Positions 12,686-21,582 of a stretch of 35,251 nt of DNA are shown here, piece by piece. The notes beneath the pieces were generated by a model that searched no databases, was not told the origin of the DNA, and saw nothing but the letters and a program-made list of their open reading frames with translations. A program made the position numbers and the translations under genes. Source of the stretch: Bacteroidota bacterium (GTDB taxonomy: Bacteria > Bacteroidota > Bacteroidia > Chitinophagales > Chitinophagaceae); assembly GCA_023386235.1 (NCBI GenBank), contig JAEWKC010000045.1, forward strand, positions 1 to 35,251, read 5' to 3'. How positions within the stretch are numbered: position 1 is the stretch's first letter; the number at the start of each line of letters is the position of its first letter.

Positions 12686-15616
12686 TTACTTCAAAGCTTC
12701 CAGCAAAATCTCTACGGGATGATAAGCTCTTTTTTGTGCGCCATCTTTTATTTGATGTCGGCAACTGGTGCCCGGGGCGGCAATAAGCGCAGCAACATCG
12801 GCAGCTCTTACCGCAGGCAATAAAACGAGTTCACCAACCTGCATAGAAACAGAAAAATGTTCTTTTTCATAGCCAAAAGAACCTGCCATGCCGCAACACC
12901 CAGAAGGAATTTCTTCCACCGAATAGTTTTGAGGAATGCTCAACATTTTTTTTACGGCTGGAACTATTTTGAATGCTTTTTGGTAGCAATGCCCGTGCAG
13001 CTTTACCTGCTTTTCCTGTTGGGTAAATTGATCTGGAGAAATAACGCCTTTCTCAAATTCATTTGACAGAAACTCTTCAATGCAAAAGCTATTGACGGCG
13101 ATGTGCATGGCTTTTTCTTTGTTTTCTTCAGTACAAAGATCTAAAGCTTCATCCCTGAAAGTAAGGATAGCAGAAGGTTCTATGCCAATCAAGGGTGTGT
13201 CTTTGGTTACATATTGACTAAATAACGCAATATTTTCATTGATGATTTTTTTGGCTGTTTTTACTAGTCCTTTAGATAAATAGGTTCTTCCGCTTTCGTT
13301 GTGTTGGGGCATTATCACCTCATAGCCCAATGCTCTTAATAGTTTTACCGTGGCTTTACCAATTTCAAGATCATTATAGTTTGTAAATTCATCGCAAAAT
13401 AAAATTACCTTTTTTGTTGTGGTGCCTATTTTTTCCGTATCGCCTTTAAACCATTTTCTAAGAGAAGTTTTTCCTACTGTAGGCAGGCTTCTGCCTTCTG
13501 CAAAACCAATGATTCGCTTTACAAGATTGCTAAGTGTTTTATTTTTAACGATGCTATTGTATAAAGAAGGCATTAAGATGGCAAGCTGTTGCGTCTTTGT
13601 GAAGTTACCTACTATCCATGAGCGAAAAGGCACTCCGTTGGCATCATAATAATGCTGAAGAAATTCTGCTTTTAATTTTGCTACATCCACACTTGACGGA
13701 CATTCTGATTTACACGCTTTGCAGCTCAGGCAAAGATCCATTACCTCTTTAATCTCTTCATTATCGAAAGGATTGCTTTTAGGAGAATTGGTTAGAAACT
13801 GGCGCAGGATATTGGCTCTGGCTCTTGTTGTATCTTTCTCACGACGCGTAGCCATATACGAAGGACACATGGTGCCACCGGCTAAATGCGTTCTGCGGCA
13901 ATCGCCCGAACCCGAACATTTTTCTGCCAGTCTTAGTATATTTTCCTGGCGGCTGAAATCAAAAAAAGTATCAATTTTTTTGACTTCTTTATCCGGGTCG
14001 TAGCGTAGAAACTCATTCATAGGAGGAGTATCTACTATTTTATTGGCATTAAAAATATTTTTCGGATCAAAAATTTTCTTTACTTCTTTTATCAGGTCAA
14101 ACACCTGTGCGCCCAACACATCGGGAATAAATTCTCCGCGCAGTCTCCCGTCTCCATGTTCACCGCTTAAAGAGCCGTTATGTTTTTTTACCAGCTCAAC
14201 AGTATCTTTTAAAACATTCCTGAAAGTTTCCTTTCCCTGTTGAGTTTTAAGATTGATCATGGGCTCTACATGCAACTCGCCGGCGCCGGCATGTGCATAG
14301 TAGGAGGCTTGCAAATTATATTTTACAAGTACCTGCTGCAAGTCTTCAATATAGTAGGGGAGGCTTTCAGGAGGTACTGCGCAATCTTCTATGAGGTTTA
14401 CCGGCTGCGCGTCTCCGGGCATATTCCTTATCAAGCCCAGTCCTGCTTTACGAATATCCCATACCAGTTTAGTTTTTTCACCTTTTATCACAGGATAAGC
14501 ATAGCCCAGCTTATGCAGTGTGAGATCCGCGATCAGGTCAGCAGCTTTTTTATCTAAAGCTTCTTCTGAATCTTCCATAAATTCTACAATCAGCAATGCT
14601 TCAGGATCGCCCTGCAAAAAAAAACGGTTATGCTGATAAGTAAGATGTCCTTTGGTAAAATCCATAATGTATTTATCAACCAGCTCTGAAGCCATGGGCT
14701 GATGCTTTAATACAACATTGTTGGCGTGTAAAGACTCTATTAGGTTGCTGCAATGCACGCAAACTACCGCATTAAGCTTGGGTGGCAGGTTGATGAGGTT
14801 GACTTTTGCTTCGGTAAGAAAGCCTATTGTTCCTTCGGAACCTGCAAAAAGCTTACAAAGATTGTAGCCGCCATCATTGTCTTCAAAATCATTCAGCAGC
14901 ATGTCCAGCGCGTAGCCTGTATTTCTGCGCGTGAGTGTTTTTTTAGGATAGCCGGCATGGATTATGTCCGTATTGTTTTTATTGTGCAGCAACGCAGATA
15001 TTTCTTTGTATATTTCACCTTCCAGAGTTGATGATTGCTGCTTTGTAGATATTTCATCCCTTGTATATTTTTTGAGGGTAACGTGCGAATTATCGTTCAG
15101 GATTATTTCGGCTTCTAATAAATGATCTCTGGTATCGCCCCATACGATAGAGTGCAGCCCGCAAGAGTTATTACCTATCATACCGCCAATCATAGCACGG
15201 TTGGCAGTAGAGGTTTCAGGAGCAAACATTAAGCCGTAAGGTCTTAAGAAAACATTTAAATCGTCTCTAATAACTCCGGGTTGCACACGTACCCATTTTT
15301 CCTCGGCATTCAACTCAATAATCTGAGTAAAGTGTTTAGAGATGTCTACTACAATTCCATTTCCTACAACCTGTCCGGCCAGTGAGGTTCCGGCGGCTCT
15401 CGGTATTAATGTAGTATTATTTTTATTGGCAAAATCTATCAGAAGCTTTATATCATCTACATTACGGGGCAATGCTACTGCCATTGGCTTTTCCTGATAT
15501 ACAGAAGCGTCGGTAGAATAAATTAGTTTTTGAGAGTTGTGCAAACTTGAATCATCAAAATATAGCTCGCCCTGAAATTTTTCTGAAAGCTCAATAAAAG
15601 ACACTCGTTTAACCAT
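12686..15616 (-). CDS. FAD-linked oxidase with Fe-S C-terminus (D-lactate dehydrogenase type)
   Basis: This 976-residue fusion oxidises a 2-hydroxy acid, most likely D-lactate or glycolate, and feeds electrons to the respiratory chain. The N-terminal FAD_binding_4 domain (about residues 40-270) shows IPRAAGTSLAGQVVGNGIVV and MIGGMIGNNSCGLHS. The FAD-oxidase C domain follows, with HVEP and SGEHGDGRLRGEFI. Then come two Fe-S motifs, CSGSGDCRRTHLAGGTMCPSY and CLSCKACKSECPS. The C-terminal CCG domain shows GHCYQKAF and PSGCCGMAGSFGYEKE. All cofactor cysteines appear present. The exact substrate cannot be set from sequence. It lies upstream of nrdD on the same strand, 271 nt away, probably as its own unit. 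Confidence 0.9.
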   Translation of the reverse strand: MVKRVSFIELSEKFQGELYFDDSSLHNSQKLIYSTDASVYQEKPMAVALPRNVDDIKLLIDFANKNNTTLIPRAAGTSLAGQVVGNGIVVDISKHFTQIIELNAEEKWVRVQPGVIRDDLNVFLRPYGLMFAPETSTANRAMIGGMIGNNSCGLHSIVWGDTRDHLLEAEIILNDNSHVTLKKYTRDEISTKQQSSTLEGEIYKEISALLHNKNNTDIIHAGYPKKTLTRRNTGYALDMLLNDFEDNDGGYNLCKLFAGSEGTIGFLTEAKVNLINLPPKLNAVVCVHCSNLIESLHANNVVLKHQPMASELVDKYIMDFTKGHLTYQHNRFFLQGDPEALLIVEFMEDSEEALDKKAADLIADLTLHKLGYAYPVIKGEKTKLVWDIRKAGLGLIRNMPGDAQPVNLIEDCAVPPESLPYYIEDLQQVLVKYNLQASYYAHAGAGELHVEPMINLKTQQGKETFRNVLKDTVELVKKHNGSLSGEHGDGRLRGEFIPDVLGAQVFDLIKEVKKIFDPKNIFNANKIVDTPPMNEFLRYDPDKEVKKIDTFFDFSRQENILRLAEKCSGSGDCRRTHLAGGTMCPSYMATRREKDTTRARANILRQFLTNSPKSNPFDNEEIKEVMDLCLSCKACKSECPSSVDVAKLKAEFLQHYYDANGVPFRSWIVGNFTKTQQLAILMPSLYNSIVKNKTLSNLVKRIIGFAEGRSLPTVGKTSLRKWFKGDTEKIGTTTKKVILFCDEFTNYNDLEIGKATVKLLRALGYEVIMPQHNESGRTYLSKGLVKTAKKIINENIALFSQYVTKDTPLIGIEPSAILTFRDEALDLCTEENKEKAMHIAVNSFCIEEFLSNEFEKGVISPDQFTQQEKQVKLHGHCYQKAFKIVPAVKKMLSIPQNYSVEEIPSGCCGMAGSFGYEKEHFSVSMQVGELVLLPAVRAADVAALIAAPGTSCRHQIKDGAQKRAYHPVEILLEALK

Positions 15617-15653
15617 ACAACAAAAGTAGCTTGTATAAACGAAAGATTAAAAC

Positions 15654-15929
15654 TTATTTTAACAAATATGCTACTTCTTTTTTTAGCCTGTCTTTAGTTT
15701 CTTTATTCAAACTGCGCCAATCGGTATGACTTACAGCTCCTTGCAAACTATATAAATAATAACAAAGTGGCAATGCTTTAGCATTTTTGTTTTTGCAAAT
15801 TTCCACGTACGCTTTTGCAGGTGTTAGCATTGATAAATCTTTCAGAGTGAAAACATGTATATCATTTAATGCTTTGGCAATTACTGCACCGATATTTTTT
15901 GCTTCATTTACCGGTATCATATTATTCAT
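15654..15929 (-). CDS. TfoX C-terminal domain-like protein
   Basis: This protein of about 91 residues matches the C-terminal helical domain of TfoX/Sxy competence regulators: EAKNIGAVIAKALNDIHVFTLKDL, then SLQGAVSHTDWRSLNKETKDRLKKE. This is a helix-hairpin-helix-like fold. The N-terminal TfoX domain is absent, as in many stand-alone family members, so a role in competence should not be assumed. I choose the ATG at 15929, which overlaps the end of the VOC gene by 8 nt and suggests translational coupling. A TTG at 15950 would add seven residues. It is the last gene of the AraC-VOC group. Confidence 0.75.
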   Translation of the reverse strand: MNNMIPVNEAKNIGAVIAKALNDIHVFTLKDLSMLTPAKAYVEICKNKNAKALPLCYYLYSLQGAVSHTDWRSLNKETKDRLKKEVAYLLK

Positions 15930-16302
15930 TTTGCGGTGAATATTTAACAATATCTATATTTACCCCATTGGGATCTGTTATGGCAAAATGCCTGTCGCCC
16001 CAAGGTTCATCCCGAATATCAATTTTAATATCAACGTCTTTACTTTTTATTTTTTCGTACAAAATATCAACATCATTTGTTTCAATAGTAAGATAAACTC
16101 CTTTGCCCGGGAAGGCTTCATGAAACAAGGGTTGCTGACTAGGATGCCCGGGAAGCAAAAAGCTAAGTTCAAACTGCTTTTCCGGTGTATGCATGAGTAT
16201 GTAAAACTCATTTTCAAAGGTTACACCAAAGTTTAAAATTTCGGTATAAAACTTTTTTGTTTCCTCTAGTTTCGATGTAATAATTCCTGCGTTAAGCTTC
16301 AT
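15922..16302 (-). CDS. VOC (glyoxalase/bleomycin-resistance fold) family protein
   Basis: This 126-residue protein has the two paired beta-alpha-beta-beta-beta modules of the VOC superfamily. The N-terminal KLEETKKFYTEILNFGV and the C-terminal DRHFAITDPNGVNIDIVKY are typical signatures. Members are metal-dependent lyases, dioxygenases or drug-binding proteins, and no specific substrate can be read here. It lies 99 nt after an AraC-type regulator gene on the same strand and overlaps the tfoX-like gene by 8 nt. The regulator may therefore control it. Confidence 0.85.
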   Translation of the reverse strand: MKLNAGIITSKLEETKKFYTEILNFGVTFENEFYILMHTPEKQFELSFLLPGHPSQQPLFHEAFPGKGVYLTIETNDVDILYEKIKSKDVDIKIDIRDEPWGDRHFAITDPNGVNIDIVKYSPQNE

Positions 16303-16401
16303 TCTGTAATGGTTTTGTTTGATGAATAATTATTTTTTCTTAAATATCCTGATACAAAATTCTTACAAAATCTATCGGAAACATAGTAAAAATCGGACAA
16401 G

Positions 16402-17217
16402 TTAAATGTCGAAAGCCTGAGTGGGCGTAATGCCGTAAAAGTTTTTAAATTCTTTGATAAAATGTGCTTGATCGTAATAGCCGGCATCAAAAAAAAGTTT
16501 ATTTTTTTTTAAGTTTTGTACAGAAGGTTTTGCTTTAAGAATATTTTGAAACCGTACAACTTTACAAAAAGTTTTTACCGTATCGCCAATATAATAAGTA
16601 AAAATTCTTCTTAACTGGCGCTGGCTTATACCCGTATCAATATCAGCTGCTATATTAAGTACGCCATTGTTTTTTAAGATAACTGCTATGGCATCATATA
16701 GCCGGGCATCATCATCAAAATGTATTGTATGCATTAAATTCAAAAAGTAGCTATCAAGTTTTGATTTTATTTTCGTCAAATTTAAATCACTATTAAAAGT
16801 ATCAGCAATGAATTGGGCGGTTGTAGGGATTACATCATTTAATGAAAGAAAGCGATTGCTGAGAAGAGAAGCATCCATCTTAAAAAATTGTGGAAACATA
16901 GTAGGCAGAAAGCGTATGCCTATGTAATGAAAAGTATTTTCTAAAGGGAATTCTGTATACTTTTTACAAAAGCCCATTACAAAGCTTTCTACAGGATTGT
17001 CAATTTCAAAAAATATATCAATGCATCCATCTGCTACCACACGATATGTAAAGGGTTCACTTAACTTTCGTTCCGCTTTCAGTTGCCAATAACAGTAAAT
17101 GCAGGATTGCAATTTTTCGTGAGGCAGTATTTCTCTATACTCTACATTTCCGGAGTAATTCCTGATCGCGGGCTGTACAGGTTTATATAGTTGTCGTATT
17201 GTTTGTAAAGAAAACAT
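16402..17217 (-). CDS. AraC family transcriptional regulator
   Basis: This 271-residue DNA-binding protein ends in the two helix-turn-helix repeats of the AraC family. The first is GISQRQLRRIFTYYIGDTVKTF and the second AGYYDQAHFIKEFKNFYGITP (about residues 195-265). The N-terminal half (EILPHEKLQSCIYCYWQL, VVADGCIDIFFEID) resembles the DUF6597-type domain found in such regulators and probably senses a ligand. The start codon directly follows the stop of the membrane protein gene (TAA then ATG), so they form an operon. It probably controls itself or the VOC/tfoX-like genes downstream; the ligand is unknown. Confidence 0.92.
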   Translation of the reverse strand: MFSLQTIRQLYKPVQPAIRNYSGNVEYREILPHEKLQSCIYCYWQLKAERKLSEPFTYRVVADGCIDIFFEIDNPVESFVMGFCKKYTEFPLENTFHYIGIRFLPTMFPQFFKMDASLLSNRFLSLNDVIPTTAQFIADTFNSDLNLTKIKSKLDSYFLNLMHTIHFDDDARLYDAIAVILKNNGVLNIAADIDTGISQRQLRRIFTYYIGDTVKTFCKVVRFQNILKAKPSVQNLKKNKLFFDAGYYDQAHFIKEFKNFYGITPTQAFDI

Positions 17218-17622
17218 TTACGTATATTTTATACTTTTTTTATTAACCAATAAAAAATATACGGAATGAATAATGGTGCTGATAAAGAAAAGATAAAAGC
17301 CTACGTGAAATTTTTCTTTTAATATTCTATAAGAAAAATTATCGTTGAAATCTATGAAAGTATACACCAGTCCTGCAATTGAGAGGATTAATATTACCCA
17401 CGACACTAATTTTGTTTTAGCTATCAATTGAAGTATCATCAGAAAAAACTGGATACCAAAAAATAATAAAGCAGTTTGCCACCAGACTTTAAAAATCGCG
17501 TATTCCTGATAGAAAACGTTGATGCCCACACGACCTATAAAAGACATTTTAGAAATAAGATATCCTGATAGTACGGAAAGTGCAAACTGTAAGAGTACTA
17601 TCCACCAAAATTTTTTATTCAT
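17218..17622 (-). CDS. Hypothetical four-helix membrane protein
   Basis: This 134-residue protein is mostly hydrophobic, with four probable transmembrane helices (about residues 7-24, 47-68, 72-90 and 107-126) and short charged loops. The C-terminus is basic (NKKSIKYT). I do not recognise the family. It ends exactly where the AraC-type regulator starts, so the two are likely co-transcribed and may be functionally linked, for example as a membrane partner in the same response. It lies 79 nt downstream of the RsmI-like gene on the same strand. Confidence 0.75.
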   Translation of the reverse strand: MNKKFWWIVLLQFALSVLSGYLISKMSFIGRVGINVFYQEYAIFKVWWQTALLFFGIQFFLMILQLIAKTKLVSWVILILSIAGLVYTFIDFNDNFSYRILKEKFHVGFYLFFISTIIHSVYFLLVNKKSIKYT

Positions 17623-17701
17623 TTGTATTTTTTATTATTCATTAAAAATAAATATTTCTTATAATATATCCTGTGCAAATGTTGTGTAAGATCTACTTGA
17701 A

Positions 17702-18415
17702 TTATAAATTTCCTGCATACAAAAGAAAGATTGCCGGACGCTTGTGTATATCCGGGGGAGATTTTTTCCACTCCTGAATGCTTTTGGTTTGTATGGTTTC
17801 TTTTTGTGAAGTGATATCGCAGGCTATACAAAACTTTGTATCGTGCTTGCATTGATGGAGTACATCGTTGATCAGCGCATTATTTCTGTAAGGCGTTTCA
17901 ATGAAAATAATGGTTTTATTATTTTTAAAGGAAATTTCTTCCAGGTTTTTAAGGGCTTTTCTACGATCGCTGTTGTCAATGGGCAGGTATCCGATAAATT
18001 CAAAATGCTGTCCGTTCATACCGCTTGCCATCAACGCCAGCAATATAGAGTTAGGGCCGGTCAAAGGCACTACGGTAGCGCCCAGCTGCTGGGCTTTTTC
18101 AACTAACATCTGTCCCGGATCGGCAATGCCCGGGCAACCCGCTTCGCTGATGATGGCGATATTCTCACCGGAGGAAAGGCGCTTAATAAACTCATCGGTA
18201 GTAGCTTTTTCTACTTTTTGTATAGGCATCCAGAAATAATCGTCTATTACTATTTCTTTCCATATTTTTTTCAAATATCTTCGTGCAGTTCTTTCATTTT
18301 CTACAAAAAAAGAATTGCACAGTTTTACGGCAGCTGCAACATAGCCGGGTATTGCGTTTAAGGCCTGATCATCATCATGCAAAACTGTGGGTATAAGATA
18401 TACTTTTCCTGTCAT
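17702..18415 (-). CDS. RsmI-like tetrapyrrole-methylase-family SAM methyltransferase
   Basis: This 237-residue SAM-dependent enzyme belongs to the tetrapyrrole methylase superfamily, RsmI branch. Visible features are GKVYLIPTVL at the N-terminus (the family's LYLVPTPIGN region), ENERTARRYL, the hallmark SEAGCPGIADPG and LTGPNSILLALMASG, and IFIETPYRNNALI. RsmI methylates the 2'-O of C1402 in 16S rRNA. Many Bacteroidota encode this shorter paralogue beside a canonical rsmI, so the precise target is uncertain. It is transcribed divergently from the hydrolase gene. Confidence 0.85.
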   Translation of the reverse strand: MTGKVYLIPTVLHDDDQALNAIPGYVAAAVKLCNSFFVENERTARRYLKKIWKEIVIDDYFWMPIQKVEKATTDEFIKRLSSGENIAIISEAGCPGIADPGQMLVEKAQQLGATVVPLTGPNSILLALMASGMNGQHFEFIGYLPIDNSDRRKALKNLEEISFKNNKTIIFIETPYRNNALINDVLHQCKHDTKFCIACDITSQKETIQTKSIQEWKKSPPDIHKRPAIFLLYAGNL

Positions 18416-18479
18416 ATTTTTTAGAAATAATTATTAGTTTACGAATATAAAATTTAATCTTCAATTGAAGCCAAACACT

Positions 18480-18487
18480 TACTTTTG
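18480..18487 (+). promoter_or_regulatory. TAnnTTTG -7 element of the hydrolase-glycosyltransferase operon
   Basis: TACTTTTG at 18480-18487 matches the Bacteroidota -7 consensus. The start site would fall a few bases before the ATG at 18497, giving an almost leaderless mRNA. A 16-bp perfect palindrome (TGCATTTGCAAATGCA, 18486-18501) covers the start codon. Confidence 0.5.
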
Positions 18488-18496
18488 CATTTGCAA

Positions 18497-19309
18497 ATGC
18501 AGAAAAAAATTCAATATTTAAACAGTATATTTTCTTACTACGTGTATGGGAATGGTGAGCAAGCGGTGTTTTGTTTTCATGGTTACGCGTCTGTCGGTTA
18601 CAGGTTTGAAGTGCTGGAACCCTACCTGGGTAAGGATTTTACGCTAATATCGGTAGAGCTTCCGTTTCATAGCGATACACGATGGAATGAACACAGAATG
18701 TTTTATGCCAACGATCTGCATCAGGTTTTGACATTGATAAGCAAACAGGAAAATTTACAAAAAGATATATGGCTGCTGGGTTATAGCCTGGGAGGAAGAA
18801 TAGTGCTGGATTATTTTTCACATAAGCCGGATCATGTACAAAAGATTATTTTACTGGCACCCGATGGCTTGCACAAAATATTCTGGTATTGGCTGATAGC
18901 CGAAACGCACTTTGGAAATTTTCTGCTCAGAGTTTTAAATCGCAGTTCTGCATGGGCCGTAAGTCTCATAAAATTCTTTTACCGGATTAAAGCTATTAAC
19001 GGGAGCATATATGTATTGGCCAAAGAATTTTTAACCGACAAGGAAGAGAGAAAACTCTTGGTAAAAAGATGGATAACTTTAAGGAAGATGCACCCGAATC
19101 TGAAAAAAGTAGGCGCTAAGCTTAAGAAGCACAATGTGCATGTTTACACTATGTTTGGAGAACATGATAAAGTAATAGATCCTGAAAATATTAATTATCT
19201 TGCTGCCGTGGCTCCGGAAAACGTACATGGCTTTACAATAAACGGCGGACACATTTTATTGCGCGAGCCTCATGCCCGGGAGATTTCTAAACTGTTTTAT
19301 CTGGATTAA
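18497..19309 (+). CDS. Alpha/beta hydrolase fold protein
   Basis: This protein of about 270 residues has the alpha/beta hydrolase fold. The oxyanion-hole segment is FCFHGYAS, the nucleophile elbow GYSLGG carries the catalytic Ser, the acid is probably Asp in FGEHDKVIDPEN, and the His is in NGGHILLREPH. An insertion rich in aromatic residues (IFWYWLIAETHFGNFLLRVL) may form a lid over the active site. The substrate is unknown. I choose the ATG at 18497 because the TTG at 18485 lies inside the promoter. The glycosyltransferase gene begins two nt after its stop, so they form an operon, possibly for a membrane lipid or envelope product. Confidence 0.88.
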   Translation: MQKKIQYLNSIFSYYVYGNGEQAVFCFHGYASVGYRFEVLEPYLGKDFTLISVELPFHSDTRWNEHRMFYANDLHQVLTLISKQENLQKDIWLLGYSLGGRIVLDYFSHKPDHVQKIILLAPDGLHKIFWYWLIAETHFGNFLLRVLNRSSAWAVSLIKFFYRIKAINGSIYVLAKEFLTDKEERKLLVKRWITLRKMHPNLKKVGAKLKKHNVHVYTMFGEHDKVIDPENINYLAAVAPENVHGFTINGGHILLREPHAREISKLFYLD

Positions 19310-19311
19310 CT

Positions 19312-20457
19312 ATGATATATGTACTCATTATATCTGCACTGCTGGTAGCTTCTTATTGTGTACTTATTATATTATACAACAGTTGGTTTAAAAAACTTGA
19401 TGTATACAATCCTGCTAAAACGGCGGATGCAGTATCTTTTTCTGTGATAATACCCGCGCGCAATGAAGAAGCGAATATAGGCAGTTGCCTTCAATCCATT
19501 ATCGATAATAATTACCCTTCTGCACTGCTTGAGATAATTGTGATAGACGATTACTCTACAGATGCTACTTTAGATATTATTAAAGCTATTCAACAGCAGA
19601 ATGATTGTGTACGTTTTATAGAAATGAAAGAGTTGATTGTGCAGGATAAAAAAATAAATTCTTATAAAAAACTGGCTATTCAAAAAGCTGTTGAGCGTGC
19701 AAAAGGTACATATATAATTACTACGGATGCAGATTGTATCGCGCCTAAACAATGGTTGAAAAACTTTAATTCATTTATTCTGGAGAAGGAAGCGTATTTT
19801 ATTGCAGCACCGGTAAGGTTTATTAATGACGATAAATTTCTTTCCATATTTCAATGTCTGGACTTTTTAAGTCTTCAGGGCATAACGGCAGCTTCTGTAT
19901 CAGCGGGTTTTCACAGCATGTGCAATGGCGCTAATCTTTGTTATAAAAAAAATGTTTTCTTTGAAGTAGACGGTTTCAAAGGCTTTGAGCATCTAGCCAG
20001 TGGAGACGATATGTTTTTGATGGGAAAGATACAGAAAAAATATCCAAATAAAACGCAATACATTTTTTCTCCCGATTCAATAGTAGCAACACTCCCAATG
20101 CCTACTTTAAAAACATTTTTTAATCAGCGGATACGTTGGGCGAGTAAGGCAGACAGCTACGACGATAAGAGAATTGTAGCAGTATTGTTCCTGGTTTATT
20201 TTACCAATTTAGTTTTTCCTATATTATTTATACTTGGCTTTTTCAATGTACAATATTTTCTTTGGCTGGCTGTTTTTTATAGTATCAAAGTAGCGATTGA
20301 GATGATTTTTATGCGCAATATCTGCAGGTTTTTTGGTCAGAAAGAACTGCTGAAATATTTTCCTGTAATGGAAGTTTTTCATATTTTGTATACAATTATT
20401 TCCGGCTGGCTGGGCAAATTTGGAAAGTATGAATGGAAGGGCAGAAGTGTACAATAA
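19312..20457 (+). CDS. Membrane-anchored family 2 glycosyltransferase
   Basis: This 381-residue processive-type GT2 has an N-terminal membrane helix (residues 1-23) and a GT-A catalytic domain with FSVIIPARNEEANIGSCL, VIDDYSTDATLD and the DxD motif TTDADC. GDDMFLMGKI and the QRIRWASK motif (QxxRW) follow, and then C-terminal membrane helices (about residues 280-335 and 350-370). Such enzymes transfer sugars to lipids or growing polysaccharides on the inner face of the cytoplasmic membrane. The acceptor is not known. It is coupled to the hydrolase gene by a 2-nt spacer. Confidence 0.9.
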   Translation: MIYVLIISALLVASYCVLIILYNSWFKKLDVYNPAKTADAVSFSVIIPARNEEANIGSCLQSIIDNNYPSALLEIIVIDDYSTDATLDIIKAIQQQNDCVRFIEMKELIVQDKKINSYKKLAIQKAVERAKGTYIITTDADCIAPKQWLKNFNSFILEKEAYFIAAPVRFINDDKFLSIFQCLDFLSLQGITAASVSAGFHSMCNGANLCYKKNVFFEVDGFKGFEHLASGDDMFLMGKIQKKYPNKTQYIFSPDSIVATLPMPTLKTFFNQRIRWASKADSYDDKRIVAVLFLVYFTNLVFPILFILGFFNVQYFLWLAVFYSIKVAIEMIFMRNICRFFGQKELLKYFPVMEVFHILYTIISGWLGKFGKYEWKGRSVQ

Positions 20458-20536
20458 GCACAAATTAACAAGTAAGGAATAGAAGATTATAAAATCATGC
20501 TTACATTTACACGCAAATAAATTTTATTGAAATATC

Positions 20537-21580
20537 ATGGTTGATTTATCAAATTTTGATCAGAACGGAGTGGCTAATCCCAATGCTAATATTTTCGGAC
20601 TTCCATTTTCGGAAGAAGATGCCGGATTAATTATTTTTCCGGTGCCTTGGGAAGTTACGGTAAGCTATGGAGCCGGCACGGGCAGGTGTTTTGATTCGGT
20701 TTTCGCCGCGAGTTTTCAGGTAGATCTTTTTAATAAATATTATAAAGACACCTGGAAAAATGGCTTCTTCATGGCAGATGTAGATAAGAAAATTTTGATG
20801 AAGAGTGATTATTTGCGCAAAGAAGCTGAGCTGTATGTTGATTTTATTGGCTCTGGAGAAGATATCAGTACCAACAATTTTATGGCGCGCAGTCTTAAAG
20901 ATATTAATGAAGGCGGAATAATGCTTAATGAATGGGTATATGAGCATACCAGGCATTATTTAAATAAAAACAAACTGGTGGGCTTGCTGGGCGGCGATCA
21001 TAGTACACCGTTAGGATACATAAAGGCACTTTCTGAAAGGCATGAATCGTTCGGCATATTGCAAATAGATGCGCATTGTGATCTTAGAAAAGCTTACGAA
21101 GATTTTGTTTATTCGCATGCTTCTATCATGTACAATGTACTGAATGAAATTCCGCAGGTAAAGCATATTACACAAATCGGCGTTAGGGACTATTGTAAAG
21201 AAGAATGGGATTTTGTACAAGAAAACAGTGATAAGGTTACCGTATTTTTCGATTCAGATATTAAATCAAGAATGTATGAAGGTGAGATATGGAAAGTAAT
21301 TGTTGATGAAGTAATAGCCACACTTCCGGAAAAAATATACATCAGTTTTGATATTGACGGGCTTGATCCTAAGCTGTGCCCCAACACCGGAACGCCCGTG
21401 CAGGGCGGGTTTGAATCAGAGCAGGTAGTGTACTTGCTGCACAAAGTTGTAGAAAGCGGCAGAAAAATTATTGGCTACGACCTGGTAGAAACAGGCACGG
21501 GAGAAGCAAATACGGATGCCAATGTAGGCGCAAGATTTTTATGGCATCTATCTAATATACTCACCATGAGCAATATATAA
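20537..21580 (+). CDS. Arginase/agmatinase/ureohydrolase family protein
   Basis: This 347-residue binuclear manganese hydrolase shows the three metal-ligand motifs: GGDHSTPLGY, DAHCDLR and SFDIDGLDP. The motif set is complete, so it should be active on a guanidino compound. Agmatine, arginine, guanidinobutyrate, formimidoylglutamate and free guanidine are all possible in this family; the sequence does not decide. A long N-terminal extension (residues 1-50) is common in Bacteroidota members. It forms an operon with the membrane protein gene two nt downstream. A TACATTTA element upstream (about 20504) may be its promoter. Confidence 0.9.
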   Translation: MVDLSNFDQNGVANPNANIFGLPFSEEDAGLIIFPVPWEVTVSYGAGTGRCFDSVFAASFQVDLFNKYYKDTWKNGFFMADVDKKILMKSDYLRKEAELYVDFIGSGEDISTNNFMARSLKDINEGGIMLNEWVYEHTRHYLNKNKLVGLLGGDHSTPLGYIKALSERHESFGILQIDAHCDLRKAYEDFVYSHASIMYNVLNEIPQVKHITQIGVRDYCKEEWDFVQENSDKVTVFFDSDIKSRMYEGEIWKVIVDEVIATLPEKIYISFDIDGLDPKLCPNTGTPVQGGFESEQVVYLLHKVVESGRKIIGYDLVETGTGEANTDANVGARFLWHLSNILTMSNI

Positions 21581-21582
21581 AC

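Noticed and set aside
16299..16490. Minus-strand ORF of 63 codons between AraC and VOC genes
   Set aside because: It mostly overlaps the AraC coding end in another frame and has no family pattern.
17619..17852. Minus-strand ORF of 77 codons
   Set aside because: It overlaps the end of the RsmI-like methyltransferase in another frame; sequence is irregular and basic.
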